Shown in pieces: positions 55,639 to 63,234 of a stretch of DNA of 64,000 nucleotides (the stretch's first letter is position 1; every line of letters begins with the position of its first letter). The stretch is from JARKQH01 sp964631605 (GTDB lineage: Bacteria; Verrucomicrobiota; Verrucomicrobiia; Limisphaerales; UBA8199). The notes beneath the pieces were generated by a model, which saw nothing but the letters and a program-made list of their open reading frames with translations, did no database searches and was not told the origin of the DNA. Made by a program: the position numbers and the translations under genes. The stretch spans positions 19,223 through 83,222 of the forward strand of contig CAZVYG010000014.1 of the NCBI GenBank assembly GCA_964631605.1, in the 5' to 3' direction.

Positions 55639-57122
55639 AATTCAAACCGAGCCTCGCTGCCGAGGAATTTATTGAATCTGTTCACCAGCGCGTTGGCGCG
55701 CGAACCAAAGCAGTGTTGAGCCGGTCAGCGTTGTTGCTCGCCATTGGCGAGGGCGTGCCGGCAGGTTTCAAGCCAGCGGATTCACAGGGCAAAGACTTGG
55801 ACGATGAAAACGTCATCGGGGATGAATTGCGCGACACCGTGCGGGCGGCGTTGAATCATCGCGCGGGCAAAGCGTTGGACGAGTCCGGCTACCGGACAGC
55901 TTTCCGCCAGCACTTCGAATACGGCTGCAAGCGGTTAAAGGAGATTTGGGATGAAGCCGGCGGTGACCAGACACGCTTCGTCGCCTCGCTGCTGAAAATC
56001 GCGGGCGAAGACTTCACCGGCACAGGTGGATTCACTGCCCGTGTCCAGCCGCTTCCGGTGGTTGAAAAGGAAGTCAAACTCAAGGTGCTGAACGACGCGC
56101 CTGAATGGTCGGTCAACGGCCCAGGCACAAATAACGGCTTGCTGGTGATTTCCGGCCAGCCTGGTAGCGGCAAGAGCCAACTCGCGCTTGATTTGCTCGC
56201 GCAACTCACCGCCTACGGCGTCCGGTTCGTATTCTTCGACATGAAGGGTGAGTTGGAAAACGATCCCAACAACTCGCAGCAGAGCCAGACTCGCGCCCGG
56301 TTTCTGCACCAGACGGGCGCGGACTATGTCCGGCTCGTCCGCCAGGATTTGCCCATCAATCCGCTCTATCACGATGCGAATCCGGCGGTGAACGCCCAGA
56401 TCGCCAACGAGATCGCTTCGCTCATCCGCTGTTTCGCCCCCCAGTTGGGCGCGAACCAGCAGCAGGCCATCAGCGATGCTTACCAAAACCTGGCCACGCC
56501 GGATTTTCCTGGGCTGCTGATGGAATTGCAGCAGAGCGGCGTCTCTGGCGTGCCAGTGGCACTCATCCGCCGAATCGTGGATTACAATTTGTTCGCGTCC
56601 GCGCAGACGGCCGTCAGCCCGGAGCAATGGCTCCGGCGTTCGCTGGTGATTGATTTCAAGGAGTTCGGCAACGACAGCGAAACCAAGGCCCTCGCGGTCG
56701 CGCTAATCCTAAATTTCCTGATCAAGAAGTTGAGCCAGCAACTCGCGGTGAAAAATGACATCCAGCCGCTCAAGATGGTGCTGTTCGTGGACGAAGCGCA
56801 TTTGTTGCTGCCCAAGGAGAGCAAGGCCGGCCTGCTCAGTTCCCTGGCGCGGCAGGGTCGGTCGTGGGGTTTCCCCGTCTGGCTGGCGTCGCAGGATGCA
56901 GACAAGTTCCTGACTACCGGCACGAACGAAACCAATTTTGCCCAACTCGCCGAGTGCGGGGTCCACTTCTCGCCGCAGACGCTAAGCCCCGCGGACCAAA
57001 AGAGCGTCCTCGGCAGCTTGATCAACCAGAAGTTCAAAAAGGCGGAAGCCGCCTTGTGTCAACGCGCCAAGCTCCAAACCACCGGCCCGGCCCGGCAGTT
57101 TTGGAAGGATGGAGGAAAGTAG
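55635..57122 (+). CDS. DndE domain fused to a HerA-like P-loop ATPase
   Basis: The 495-aa protein has an N-terminal region (about 1-110, ARTKAVLSRSALLLAIGEGV, then GKDLDDENVIGDELRDTV) that fits the DndE (DUF1832) pattern, a small domain reported to bind nicked DNA in phosphorothioation. A HerA/FtsK-like ATPase follows: Walker A VISGQPGSGKSQLALDLL (about 172-181), FVFFDMKGEL, Walker B MVLFVDEAHLLLP (about 381-392) and an arginine-finger-like ARQGRSWGFPVW. DndE is normally a separate ~110-aa protein, and HerA-type ATPase domains belong to DptH in the restriction module, so the fusion is notable. The DndE assignment rests on pattern, not on a search. Confidence 0.75.
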   Translation: MKFKPSLAAEEFIESVHQRVGARTKAVLSRSALLLAIGEGVPAGFKPADSQGKDLDDENVIGDELRDTVRAALNHRAGKALDESGYRTAFRQHFEYGCKRLKEIWDEAGGDQTRFVASLLKIAGEDFTGTGGFTARVQPLPVVEKEVKLKVLNDAPEWSVNGPGTNNGLLVISGQPGSGKSQLALDLLAQLTAYGVRFVFFDMKGELENDPNNSQQSQTRARFLHQTGADYVRLVRQDLPINPLYHDANPAVNAQIANEIASLIRCFAPQLGANQQQAISDAYQNLATPDFPGLLMELQQSGVSGVPVALIRRIVDYNLFASAQTAVSPEQWLRRSLVIDFKEFGNDSETKALAVALILNFLIKKLSQQLAVKNDIQPLKMVLFVDEAHLLLPKESKAGLLSSLARQGRSWGFPVWLASQDADKFLTTGTNETNFAQLAECGVHFSPQTLSPADQKSVLGSLINQKFKKAEAALCQRAKLQTTGPARQFWKDGGK

Positions 57123-57133
57123 AAACCAACAGC

Positions 57134-57685
57134 ATGAAAATTCCATTCAAACGAATCTGGTCGGAAAAGCGATATGATCTGAAGCATTGGCTCTTTTACA
57201 ACTTGCTTATCAGCCTCTCGCCGATTTGGTTGTCGTGCCTGTTTCTGGCTTTTGGCAAGGTTTTCCGATTCCTTGATCCTTTCCTCGACGGGAGGTTGCT
57301 CATATTCACCGCAACGTTGAGCGGTGCTTCCATGAACTTCTTCGTTACAGATACGAAGCTGAACCTTCGTAACACGGAGCGATTCCTTTTCAACGGGTTG
57401 CTTGCCGCCATCTTCCTCGGTGCGGGCGGTTACACAGCGATTGTCACTCTGAACCAATTCTCACCGGGGGCGCTATGGTCGCCTGTGGTTGTGCTTACAA
57501 CTATCATCGCCTTGGGGCTCGCAGTTTACTTCAACCTGTATCTCGCAGGCGTGCGCAGCGTTTACACGGATCAAGAGTTGATGCGAAAATTGATCGAAGA
57601 AGAACAAGACGTGCTGGTGAAGGAGAAAAAGGTCTTGGCTGAGACGGCTCGGACTGCGAGCGAAGTAGACGGAGCGAGACTATGA
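57134..57685 (+). CDS. Unknown four-helix membrane protein in the dnd operon
   Basis: From ATG 57134 the protein is 183 aa. It has four hydrophobic segments: LLISLSPIWLSCLFLAFGKV (about 23-42), LIFTATLSGASMNFFVTDT, LLAAIFLGAGGYTAIVTL, and VVVLTTIIALGLAVYFNLYL. A charged helical tail follows (KLIEEEQDVLVKEKKVLAET) with coiled-coil potential in the cytoplasm. No known motif is seen. It starts 11 bp after the DndE fusion and overlaps the DndB-like gene by 4 bp (ATGA). Membrane proteins are not part of canonical Dnd systems; small membrane proteins in defence operons often act as effectors, which is only an analogy here. Confidence 0.75.
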   Translation: MKIPFKRIWSEKRYDLKHWLFYNLLISLSPIWLSCLFLAFGKVFRFLDPFLDGRLLIFTATLSGASMNFFVTDTKLNLRNTERFLFNGLLAAIFLGAGGYTAIVTLNQFSPGALWSPVVVLTTIIALGLAVYFNLYLAGVRSVYTDQELMRKLIEEEQDVLVKEKKVLAETARTASEVDGARL

Positions 57686-58782
57686 ACGGCAACAGTGGCC
57701 AGACCAACGGTTCGATTGACATAAAGGTTCTGGAGGTTGCTCAACCTTTGGGAACATTTTACGTCGGCGTAATGAAAGCCAATGACCTGCGAAAAATCGC
57801 CGCCGCGGACACCCGCCGCCAAGAACAGCGCGAAGTAGAAATCTACACAGGCATCCAACGTGAGCTTTCCAAAAAGAGGCAGGCGGAGATCAAAGACTAC
57901 ATTTCGACGTTCGACGCCGCGTTCCCGAACTCCTTTATTATCGCAATTAAGGCCGAAGATGTATTGAGCCAAGACGGAGGAGTTCTAAGAATCCGCTCGC
58001 ATGAGAAAGCGGCAAGCATAATTGACGGACAGCACCGTCTTGCCGGGTTCACCGAATTTAACAGCGATAACTTTGAGTTGATTGTCTCCATTTTCATTGA
58101 TTTACCCATCGAAGACCAGGCGATGTTGTTCGCCACCATCAATCTCAAGCAGACAAAAGTCAGCCCTTCTCTCGTTTACGACTTGTTTGAGGAAACGAAG
58201 TTGAGGTCGCCTCAGAAAAGTTGCCATAACATCTGCAAGGCGATGAACACCGACATGGAATCGCCGTTTTTCCATCGCATCAAGCCGCTCGGAAAAAAGA
58301 CGGACGATTATACCGGCATCCTGACCCAAGCGACGTTCGTGAAGAGGCTGCTGCCGCACGTATCGAACAATCCCGACAAAATTCGGGACAATATCAAGCG
58401 GAAGATTTCCCTCGACGTGAACGACCCGGACAACGCAGATTGCGTCTTTTGGAGATATTTCGTCGAAGAAAAAGACTGGGCGATCCTCAAAATCGTAATG
58501 AACTATTTTAATGCGGTGAAGGACCAGTTCGCGGATGACTGGAATTCGGAACAATCTCCGCTGCCTCGATCGATAGGCTTTTCAGCGCTGATGAAACTCC
58601 TGCCTGCGCTTTTTAGAAAGGGACAGGCGCACAAGACGTTTGAACGGAGCTTCTTTGTATCGGAGTTCAAGAAAGCAAAACCTCTTGCGCCGTTCACATT
58701 CGATGAGTACCCCGCGAGCGGCGTGGGGGAAAACAAACTCTATCAAGCGCTGGCCCACAAAATATTACAGCCAGCTGATTAG
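57682..58782 (+). CDS. dndB: DndB-like DGQHR-domain protein
   Basis: The 366-aa protein carries the DGQHR motif SIIDGQHRLAGF (about 113-121) and MLFATINLKQTKVSPSLVYD, which define the DndB/DGQHR family. DndB is described as a regulator of dnd transcription and of modification frequency. In canonical loci dndB is first in the operon; here it is last. It overlaps the dndA gene on the opposite strand by 4 bp. The family call is firm, while the orthology to DndB rests on context. Confidence 0.85.
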   Translation: MNGNSGQTNGSIDIKVLEVAQPLGTFYVGVMKANDLRKIAAADTRRQEQREVEIYTGIQRELSKKRQAEIKDYISTFDAAFPNSFIIAIKAEDVLSQDGGVLRIRSHEKAASIIDGQHRLAGFTEFNSDNFELIVSIFIDLPIEDQAMLFATINLKQTKVSPSLVYDLFEETKLRSPQKSCHNICKAMNTDMESPFFHRIKPLGKKTDDYTGILTQATFVKRLLPHVSNNPDKIRDNIKRKISLDVNDPDNADCVFWRYFVEEKDWAILKIVMNYFNAVKDQFADDWNSEQSPLPRSIGFSALMKLLPALFRKGQAHKTFERSFFVSEFKKAKPLAPFTFDEYPASGVGENKLYQALAHKILQPAD

Positions 58783-59996
58783 CTGGCCAGCGTTCGGGTC
58801 GCTCGCCTAAGGGCGAGCAAGGCCGCTTCCATGTCTGTGGTTGTGTTCTGCAGGCCGAGCGAGAAGCGAATCATCTGCCGGGACGCCGCCGTGTCCAATT
58901 TCATGGCCCTGATCACATGAGATGGCTCATCAGAATCAGCCAGGCACGCCGAGCCGGACGAGGCGCAGATGCCTTCCTGATCGAGCAGGATGAGCAACGC
59001 TTCGGATTCGATTCCGCGGAAGGTGATGTTGGTCGTGTTGGCGAGGCGGTGGTATGGGTGGCCGTTCAATTCGGTGTTCGGAATGCCCTCAACCGGATTT
59101 GTACCAGCCGACGTGAGCGGGCTCTCATCTTTCGGAGAAAAAGACCGAGCGGACGGACGTCCGCCGCTGCCAACACCGAGGATACCAGCCTCCAAGGCCT
59201 CCCGCAGCGGACGGACTTTCTCCTCGTAGCTCGGCAGATGCTTGCGGGCCAGTTCTGCTGCCTTGCCCAAGCCAACAATCAGCGGAACGCTCTCGGTACC
59301 GCCACGTCGTCCGCGCTCCTGGTGCCCGCCATGGATCAGAGCTGAAAACGGCGCTTTGCGATGCACGTAAAGCGCACCGATGCCTTTGGGTGCGTTGAAT
59401 TTGTGGCCGGTAATCGAGAGGTAATCCACCGGCACCTGACGTACATCAATGGGCACCTTGCCCGCCGCTTGCACGGCATCGCAGTGAAAGAGCACCCCCC
59501 GCGCGCGGCAAATCTCGGCGACTTCGTTCACCGGAAACAGCACGCCGGTTTCATTGTTGGCCCACATGAGCGACACCATGGCGGTGTCGTCGGTGATGGC
59601 GTTCTCCAAGTCCGCTAGTTTCAGCAGACCGTCCCGGTTCACCGGCAAATAAGTCACACCATAGCCGTCCTTCTCGAGTGCTTTGCAGAGGTTCAGGACG
59701 GAAGAATGCTCCACTACTGAAGTGATGATGTGCCGTTTGCCCGGCTTGGCCTTCAGAGCCGCCTGAATCGCCGCGTTGTTGCTCTCCGTCGCGCATGACG
59801 TGAAGATTACTTCGCGCCCGCTTGCGCCAATCAGTTCCGCCACTTGTTCCCGCGCCGCTTCAATCACGCCCTTGAGCTTGGCACCGAATTTGTAGCTGCT
59901 TGACGGATTGCCCCAGTCAAAAGTCAGATAAGGCATCATTGCCTCCAGCACTTCCGGGGCAATAGGTGTCGTAGCGTTATGGTCCAAATAGATCAC
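58779..59996 (-). CDS. dndA: DndA/IscS-type cysteine desulfurase with an in-frame insertion
   Basis: The 405-aa PLP enzyme starts at GTG 59996 (MIYLDHNATTPIAPEVLEAM). It has the PLP Lys in SITGHKFNAPKG (Lys199) and the sulfur-carrying Cys in CASSGSACLADSDEPSHV (Cys351). It takes sulfur from cysteine, in Dnd systems to build the DndC Fe-S centre and supply modification. Between EALEAGILG and the conserved GIPNTELNGHPYHRLANTTN is a ~29-residue stretch (275-303) absent from the ordinary family. Without it the length is ~376 aa, normal for DndA. It converges on the dnd operon. A general IscS/NifS role cannot be excluded. Confidence 0.85.
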   Translation of the reverse strand: MIYLDHNATTPIAPEVLEAMMPYLTFDWGNPSSSYKFGAKLKGVIEAAREQVAELIGASGREVIFTSCATESNNAAIQAALKAKPGKRHIITSVVEHSSVLNLCKALEKDGYGVTYLPVNRDGLLKLADLENAITDDTAMVSLMWANNETGVLFPVNEVAEICRARGVLFHCDAVQAAGKVPIDVRQVPVDYLSITGHKFNAPKGIGALYVHRKAPFSALIHGGHQERGRRGGTESVPLIVGLGKAAELARKHLPSYEEKVRPLREALEAGILGVGSGGRPSARSFSPKDESPLTSAGTNPVEGIPNTELNGHPYHRLANTTNITFRGIESEALLILLDQEGICASSGSACLADSDEPSHVIRAMKLDTAASRQMIRFSLGLQNTTTDMEAALLALRRATRTLAS

Positions 59997-60005
59997 GTTT
60001 GCCGC

Positions 60006-60035
60006 AGTCTAGCCTGCGTTGCGAATCGGTCGCAA
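60006..60035 (-). promoter_or_regulatory. dndA: Possible dndA promoter overlapping an inverted repeat
   Basis: On the minus strand TTGCGA (60035-60030) and TAGACT (60011-60006) are separated by 18 bp and lie just upstream of GTG 59996. TTGCGA-ATCGG-TCGCAA (60019-60035) forms a perfect 6-bp inverted repeat over the -35 and spacer, a plausible operator. The leader would be only about 10 nt. Confidence 0.35.
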
Positions 60036-60114
60036 GTCCTCGCAGGGCTTGCAACTTTGCTCTTGGTCTGAGCCCCGGCTCTGATCAAGCTGGCGGCGTG
60101 CGGAACGGAATTGC

Positions 60115-60900
60115 ATGAGAGCTATGGACGCGTGGGCGCTGATCACCGGAGCTTCAACCGGCATTGGCCGGGAACTGGCGTGGGTGTTTGCAGAAAACGG
60201 CTTTCACCTGGCGCTGCTGGCGCGGAATGAAGCCCGGCTCAGGGAACTGGCCGCCGAGTGCGAGCGGGCCCATCAAGTTCAAACGCGCGTGCTGGCGCGC
60301 GACCTCGCCCGGCCCAATGCCGCAGACGAGATTTTTGACGCCTTGCGCGACACGCCGGTCGAGGTGCTGGTCAACAACGCGGGCTTTGGCTGCTATGGCC
60401 CCTTTGCGCAATCGGACCTGCGGGTGCAAACGGACCTGATGCAGGTCAACATGATCGCCCTGGTGCAACTGACCCACCGGTTTCTGGAGCCGATGATTGC
60501 CCGGGGCCGTGGCCGTGTCCTCAACGTGGCTTCCGTGGCGGCCTTTCTCCCCGGCCCGACCGTCAATGTGTATTACGCCAGCAAAGCCTTCGTCTTTTCC
60601 TTCTCCTACGCGCTGGCCGAGGAGCTGGAAGGCACGGGCGTGACGGTAACCACCCTCTGCCCGGGCTCGACCCGGACTGAGTTTTTCGACCGCGCGAACA
60701 TTCACATGAATCGTCCCTGGCCGCTGATGGACGCGCGGAAGGTGGCCGAGGTGGGGTACCGCGCGACGATGAAGGGCAGGCGGGTGGCCATTCCGGGGTG
60801 GAGCAACAAGTTGATCTGCGCGGTAGTCAAGCGGGTTCCGCCGCGCCTGCCGGCGCGCATGGTCAAGAAAGTCCATGCGCCCGGGCCGCCGAGTGCTTGA
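60115..60900 (+). CDS. Short-chain dehydrogenase/reductase
   Basis: The 261-aa classical SDR has LITGASTGIGRELAW, LVNNAGFGCYGPF, the catalytic Ser/Tyr/Lys in LNVASVAAFLPG and VYYASKAFVFSFS, and VTTLCPGSTRTEF. This is the DltE/YqjQ-like group of short SDRs. It carries a C-terminal basic tail (KRVPPRLPARMVKKV). Start is ATG 60115 or 60124. The lipoprotein gene begins 31 bp later. Confidence 0.9.
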   Translation: MRAMDAWALITGASTGIGRELAWVFAENGFHLALLARNEARLRELAAECERAHQVQTRVLARDLARPNAADEIFDALRDTPVEVLVNNAGFGCYGPFAQSDLRVQTDLMQVNMIALVQLTHRFLEPMIARGRGRVLNVASVAAFLPGPTVNVYYASKAFVFSFSYALAEELEGTGVTVTTLCPGSTRTEFFDRANIHMNRPWPLMDARKVAEVGYRATMKGRRVAIPGWSNKLICAVVKRVPPRLPARMVKKVHAPGPPSA

Positions 60901-60931
60901 CGCGGCGGTGGCGGCAGCCACAGTAGAACGT

Positions 60932-61741
60932 ATGGCAACCAAGATGACTGGCAGCCGATGGGCTCCAAAACTGGCGGCGGGTTCGCTGGCGCTGGCGCTG
61001 GCGCTGGGGCCGGCCGGTTGCAAGCATGAACCGGAACGCCGCCTGGTGTATGAGCGGGATATTTTGTTTGCCCCCCAGCCCCCGCCGTTTATTGCCGGGC
61101 CGATGGCGACGGCCTTTACGAACCGGCCGGGGTTCAGCGCCCGGGTTGTGGCCAGCGGCGTGTTTGCCGACCGCAGCGGGCAGCTCAGCGGCCAGCTTCT
61201 GGGCCGGGGACCTTGGCTGCGGCTGGCTTTGGACCCCCGCTCGACGGGCAGGGAAAAGGACCGGCTGGAAGACCCGGGTTTCAGTTTCCTTTGGGATGTC
61301 AGGCTCAACCAGGGCTACCTGTTGTGCGAGGCCTTGCAGGGTTATGCGCCGGTTTCCGCCCCGACGCGTTACAGCGAATTGCGCGAGAATCCCGAGGCCG
61401 GAACACCGCGAACCGTGGGGAGCTGGTTGGCCAGCCCCGTCACGGTCACCGCCACGATGGCCGAGGGGGCCAAGGCGCGTTACGAGGTCTGGAGGGTGCG
61501 CGAGTTGGATGGGTTTCCGGTGCGACTCAACGCTCTTGAGGGGTTGGGCGGGGTTGACGTCAACCTCTCGAAGATACGGATTCAGCCGCCGCCGGCGGAT
61601 GTTTTTGTTGTCCCCGAAGGTTTCACCCAATACAAAAGCGCCGAGGCCTTGGTGGACGAGATAGCGATCCGGCGCCGGGCACTTAAGCAAAGCGAGTTGT
61701 TGCCGGGGGTGGTTTTGGAACCCTACGAAACGCCCCGCTGA
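60932..61741 (+). CDS. Lipoprotein of unknown function
   Basis: ATG 60932 gives a lipoprotein signal (KLAAGSLALALALGPAGC, lipobox PAGC). The mature part (about 240 aa) is beta-rich with no recognised motif; GFSFLWDVRLNQGYLLCEALQ, APTRYSEL and ARYEVWRVRELDGFPVRL are its more distinctive segments. The longer frame from 60875 lies over the end of the SDR gene and is rejected. It would be anchored in the cell envelope. Confidence 0.75.
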   Translation: MATKMTGSRWAPKLAAGSLALALALGPAGCKHEPERRLVYERDILFAPQPPPFIAGPMATAFTNRPGFSARVVASGVFADRSGQLSGQLLGRGPWLRLALDPRSTGREKDRLEDPGFSFLWDVRLNQGYLLCEALQGYAPVSAPTRYSELRENPEAGTPRTVGSWLASPVTVTATMAEGAKARYEVWRVRELDGFPVRLNALEGLGGVDVNLSKIRIQPPPADVFVVPEGFTQYKSAEALVDEIAIRRRALKQSELLPGVVLEPYETPR

Positions 61742-61896
61742 CGCGGCCGGGCCGGCTCACCCCGCATCGCTTGTCGCGGCCGCGCGGCCCCTTCCGCCAC
61801 TTGCGTTCCGGCGATTTGGCGGCATCTTAAAGGGCGGCCGGGCAGGCCCGGACGGACGGCCTGACGCGCCAGCCAACAACTGAAAGAAAAAATGTT

Positions 61897-62349
61897 ATGG
61901 CATTAAACAACGCGCCTGACTTGACGAAACGCCCGCCGCGCAGCCCGCGGGTTCGCCTCGGCGGCTATGTGATTCTGCCCCGTATGCTGGACAAAGGCCG
62001 CGCCACGCTGGCCGGAACCCAGGGCGAATACAACTTCGGCTGCCCCACCGATGAGCGATTCCTGTCGTTCACCGGCATTGAACTCGAGGACCTCCGAAAA
62101 CAGCTCGCCGCCGGCAAGGGCGACGGCGAAATCCTGGAGTGGATTCGCCAAAACGCCAAATTCAAGCGCACCGACGCGGAAATCGCCGCGTGGTCGGCCC
62201 ATGCCGAGCAGCGCGCCCCCAGTGATCCCGAGTCTCGCGAGTTTTTCCAGAGCGAGCATGTGCGTCTGGCGGCGCAGCGGGATGACATCTCGACGTGGTT
62301 CGATTTGCTGGACCTGGACGATTACGCCAGCTTTGGCGGCCAGCCGTAG
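61897..62349 (+). CDS. DUF5069 domain-containing protein
   Basis: The 150-aa cytosolic protein begins with NAPDLTKRPPRSPRVRLGGY and LPRMLDKGRATLAGTQGEY, the conserved DUF5069 opening, and ends with SEHVRLAAQRDDISTWFDLL. ATG 61897 follows a GAAAGA 9 nt upstream. This family is common in Verrucomicrobiota and Planctomycetes and its function is unknown. Confidence 0.88.
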   Translation: MALNNAPDLTKRPPRSPRVRLGGYVILPRMLDKGRATLAGTQGEYNFGCPTDERFLSFTGIELEDLRKQLAAGKGDGEILEWIRQNAKFKRTDAEIAAWSAHAEQRAPSDPESREFFQSEHVRLAAQRDDISTWFDLLDLDDYASFGGQP

Positions 62350-62418
62350 GCACCGGCGGCCGCGTTGGCATTTGGACGAACGGCTTTGACAGTTGGGGGA
62401 GCCGGGCGCAGGTGTCCC

Positions 62419-62973
62419 TCAGCGCGTCAGCCCGCGCTGGCTGAGCTCGAAATGGTAAAGCGCCACCACCACCAACGAATGGCGAATGGCGCCGGTGGCA
62501 ACCAGACGGGGAATATCCGCGACCGGCACCAGGCGGGTGAGCAGGTCCTCCGAATGATCCAACTGGAGGGGATGGATCAGGCGGCAGTCATCCACCTGAA
62601 CCGTGAAACAGGTGTTGCTCATGATGGCCGGGTTGGGGAAGACCTGGCCGATAATCCGCGCGCCGGTCCCTTCGTAGCCGGTTTCCTCGCGCAATTCGCG
62701 CACGCCGGCGGCAATCGGTGAGGCGTCGCCGGGGTCCATCATTCCCCCCGGCACCTCCAGTTCCACGGTTTCGGACCCGTGCCGGAACTGCTCGATCATG
62801 ACCAGTTGCCGGTCGGGCGTGACCGCGATGACGTTCACCCAGTTCACCGATTCCAGCACGTAGAAATCGTGAATCTGGTTTGTCCGCGGCGACACGCGCT
62901 TGTCCGACCGGAGGGTGAAAATCCGGAAATGGCCGAGGGTTTCGGAGCCGATTTTTTTCCAGGGTTGAATCAT
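62419..62973 (-). CDS. Nudix hydrolase (ADP-ribose pyrophosphatase-like)
   Basis: The 184-aa protein carries the Nudix box GGMMDPGDASPIAAGVRELR followed by EETGYEG. At the first catalytic-box Glu position (G-x5-E) it has Asp, while the REL-EETG core is intact. The rest (EQFRHGSETVELEVPGG) is typical of ADP-ribose/NDP-sugar pyrophosphatases. Likely cytosolic housecleaning of ADP-ribose or a nucleotide sugar. Confidence 0.88.
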   Translation of the reverse strand: MIQPWKKIGSETLGHFRIFTLRSDKRVSPRTNQIHDFYVLESVNWVNVIAVTPDRQLVMIEQFRHGSETVELEVPGGMMDPGDASPIAAGVRELREETGYEGTGARIIGQVFPNPAIMSNTCFTVQVDDCRLIHPLQLDHSEDLLTRLVPVADIPRLVATGAIRHSLVVVALYHFELSQRGLTR

Positions 62974-62985
62974 GAGCGGCGAGGG

Positions 62986-63180
62986 TCAGAGGCCGCGTTC
63001 ACGGGCGGCCCAGCCCTGGCGCATAAGCTGAAGCAAGTGGGCCAGGGCTTCCTCGTAAGAGCGGTTTTTTTGTTCCGCAAGCTGGCGCGCCCGTTTGTCC
63101 AACTGGGCGGCCATGGCGGCGGATTTTTCGGCGGGACAACCCAGGTTGACCAGCAGGGCAGCCAGGGATTCAAGTTCCAT
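62986..63180 (-). CDS. Small conserved-looking protein of unknown function (64 aa)
   Basis: From ATG 63180 the 64-aa protein (MELESLAALLVNLGCPAEKS, then AAQLDKRARQLAEQKNRSYE) is helical and lacks a signal. It starts 54 bp after the cyclophilin gene and ends 12 bp before the Nudix start, so all three probably share a transcript. No family recognised. Confidence 0.6.
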   Translation of the reverse strand: MELESLAALLVNLGCPAEKSAAMAAQLDKRARQLAEQKNRSYEEALAHLLQLMRQGWAARERGL

Positions 63181-63234
63181 GAGACCCTTTCGCGCCGGGT
63201 TGACCGCGGGCGTTGGCCGGCCAGACAGAGAGGA

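Noticed and set aside
51898..60035. dndFGH restriction genes, integrase or attachment sites around the dnd island
   Set aside because: None of the flanking genes has the expected domains and no direct repeats or tRNA were seen.
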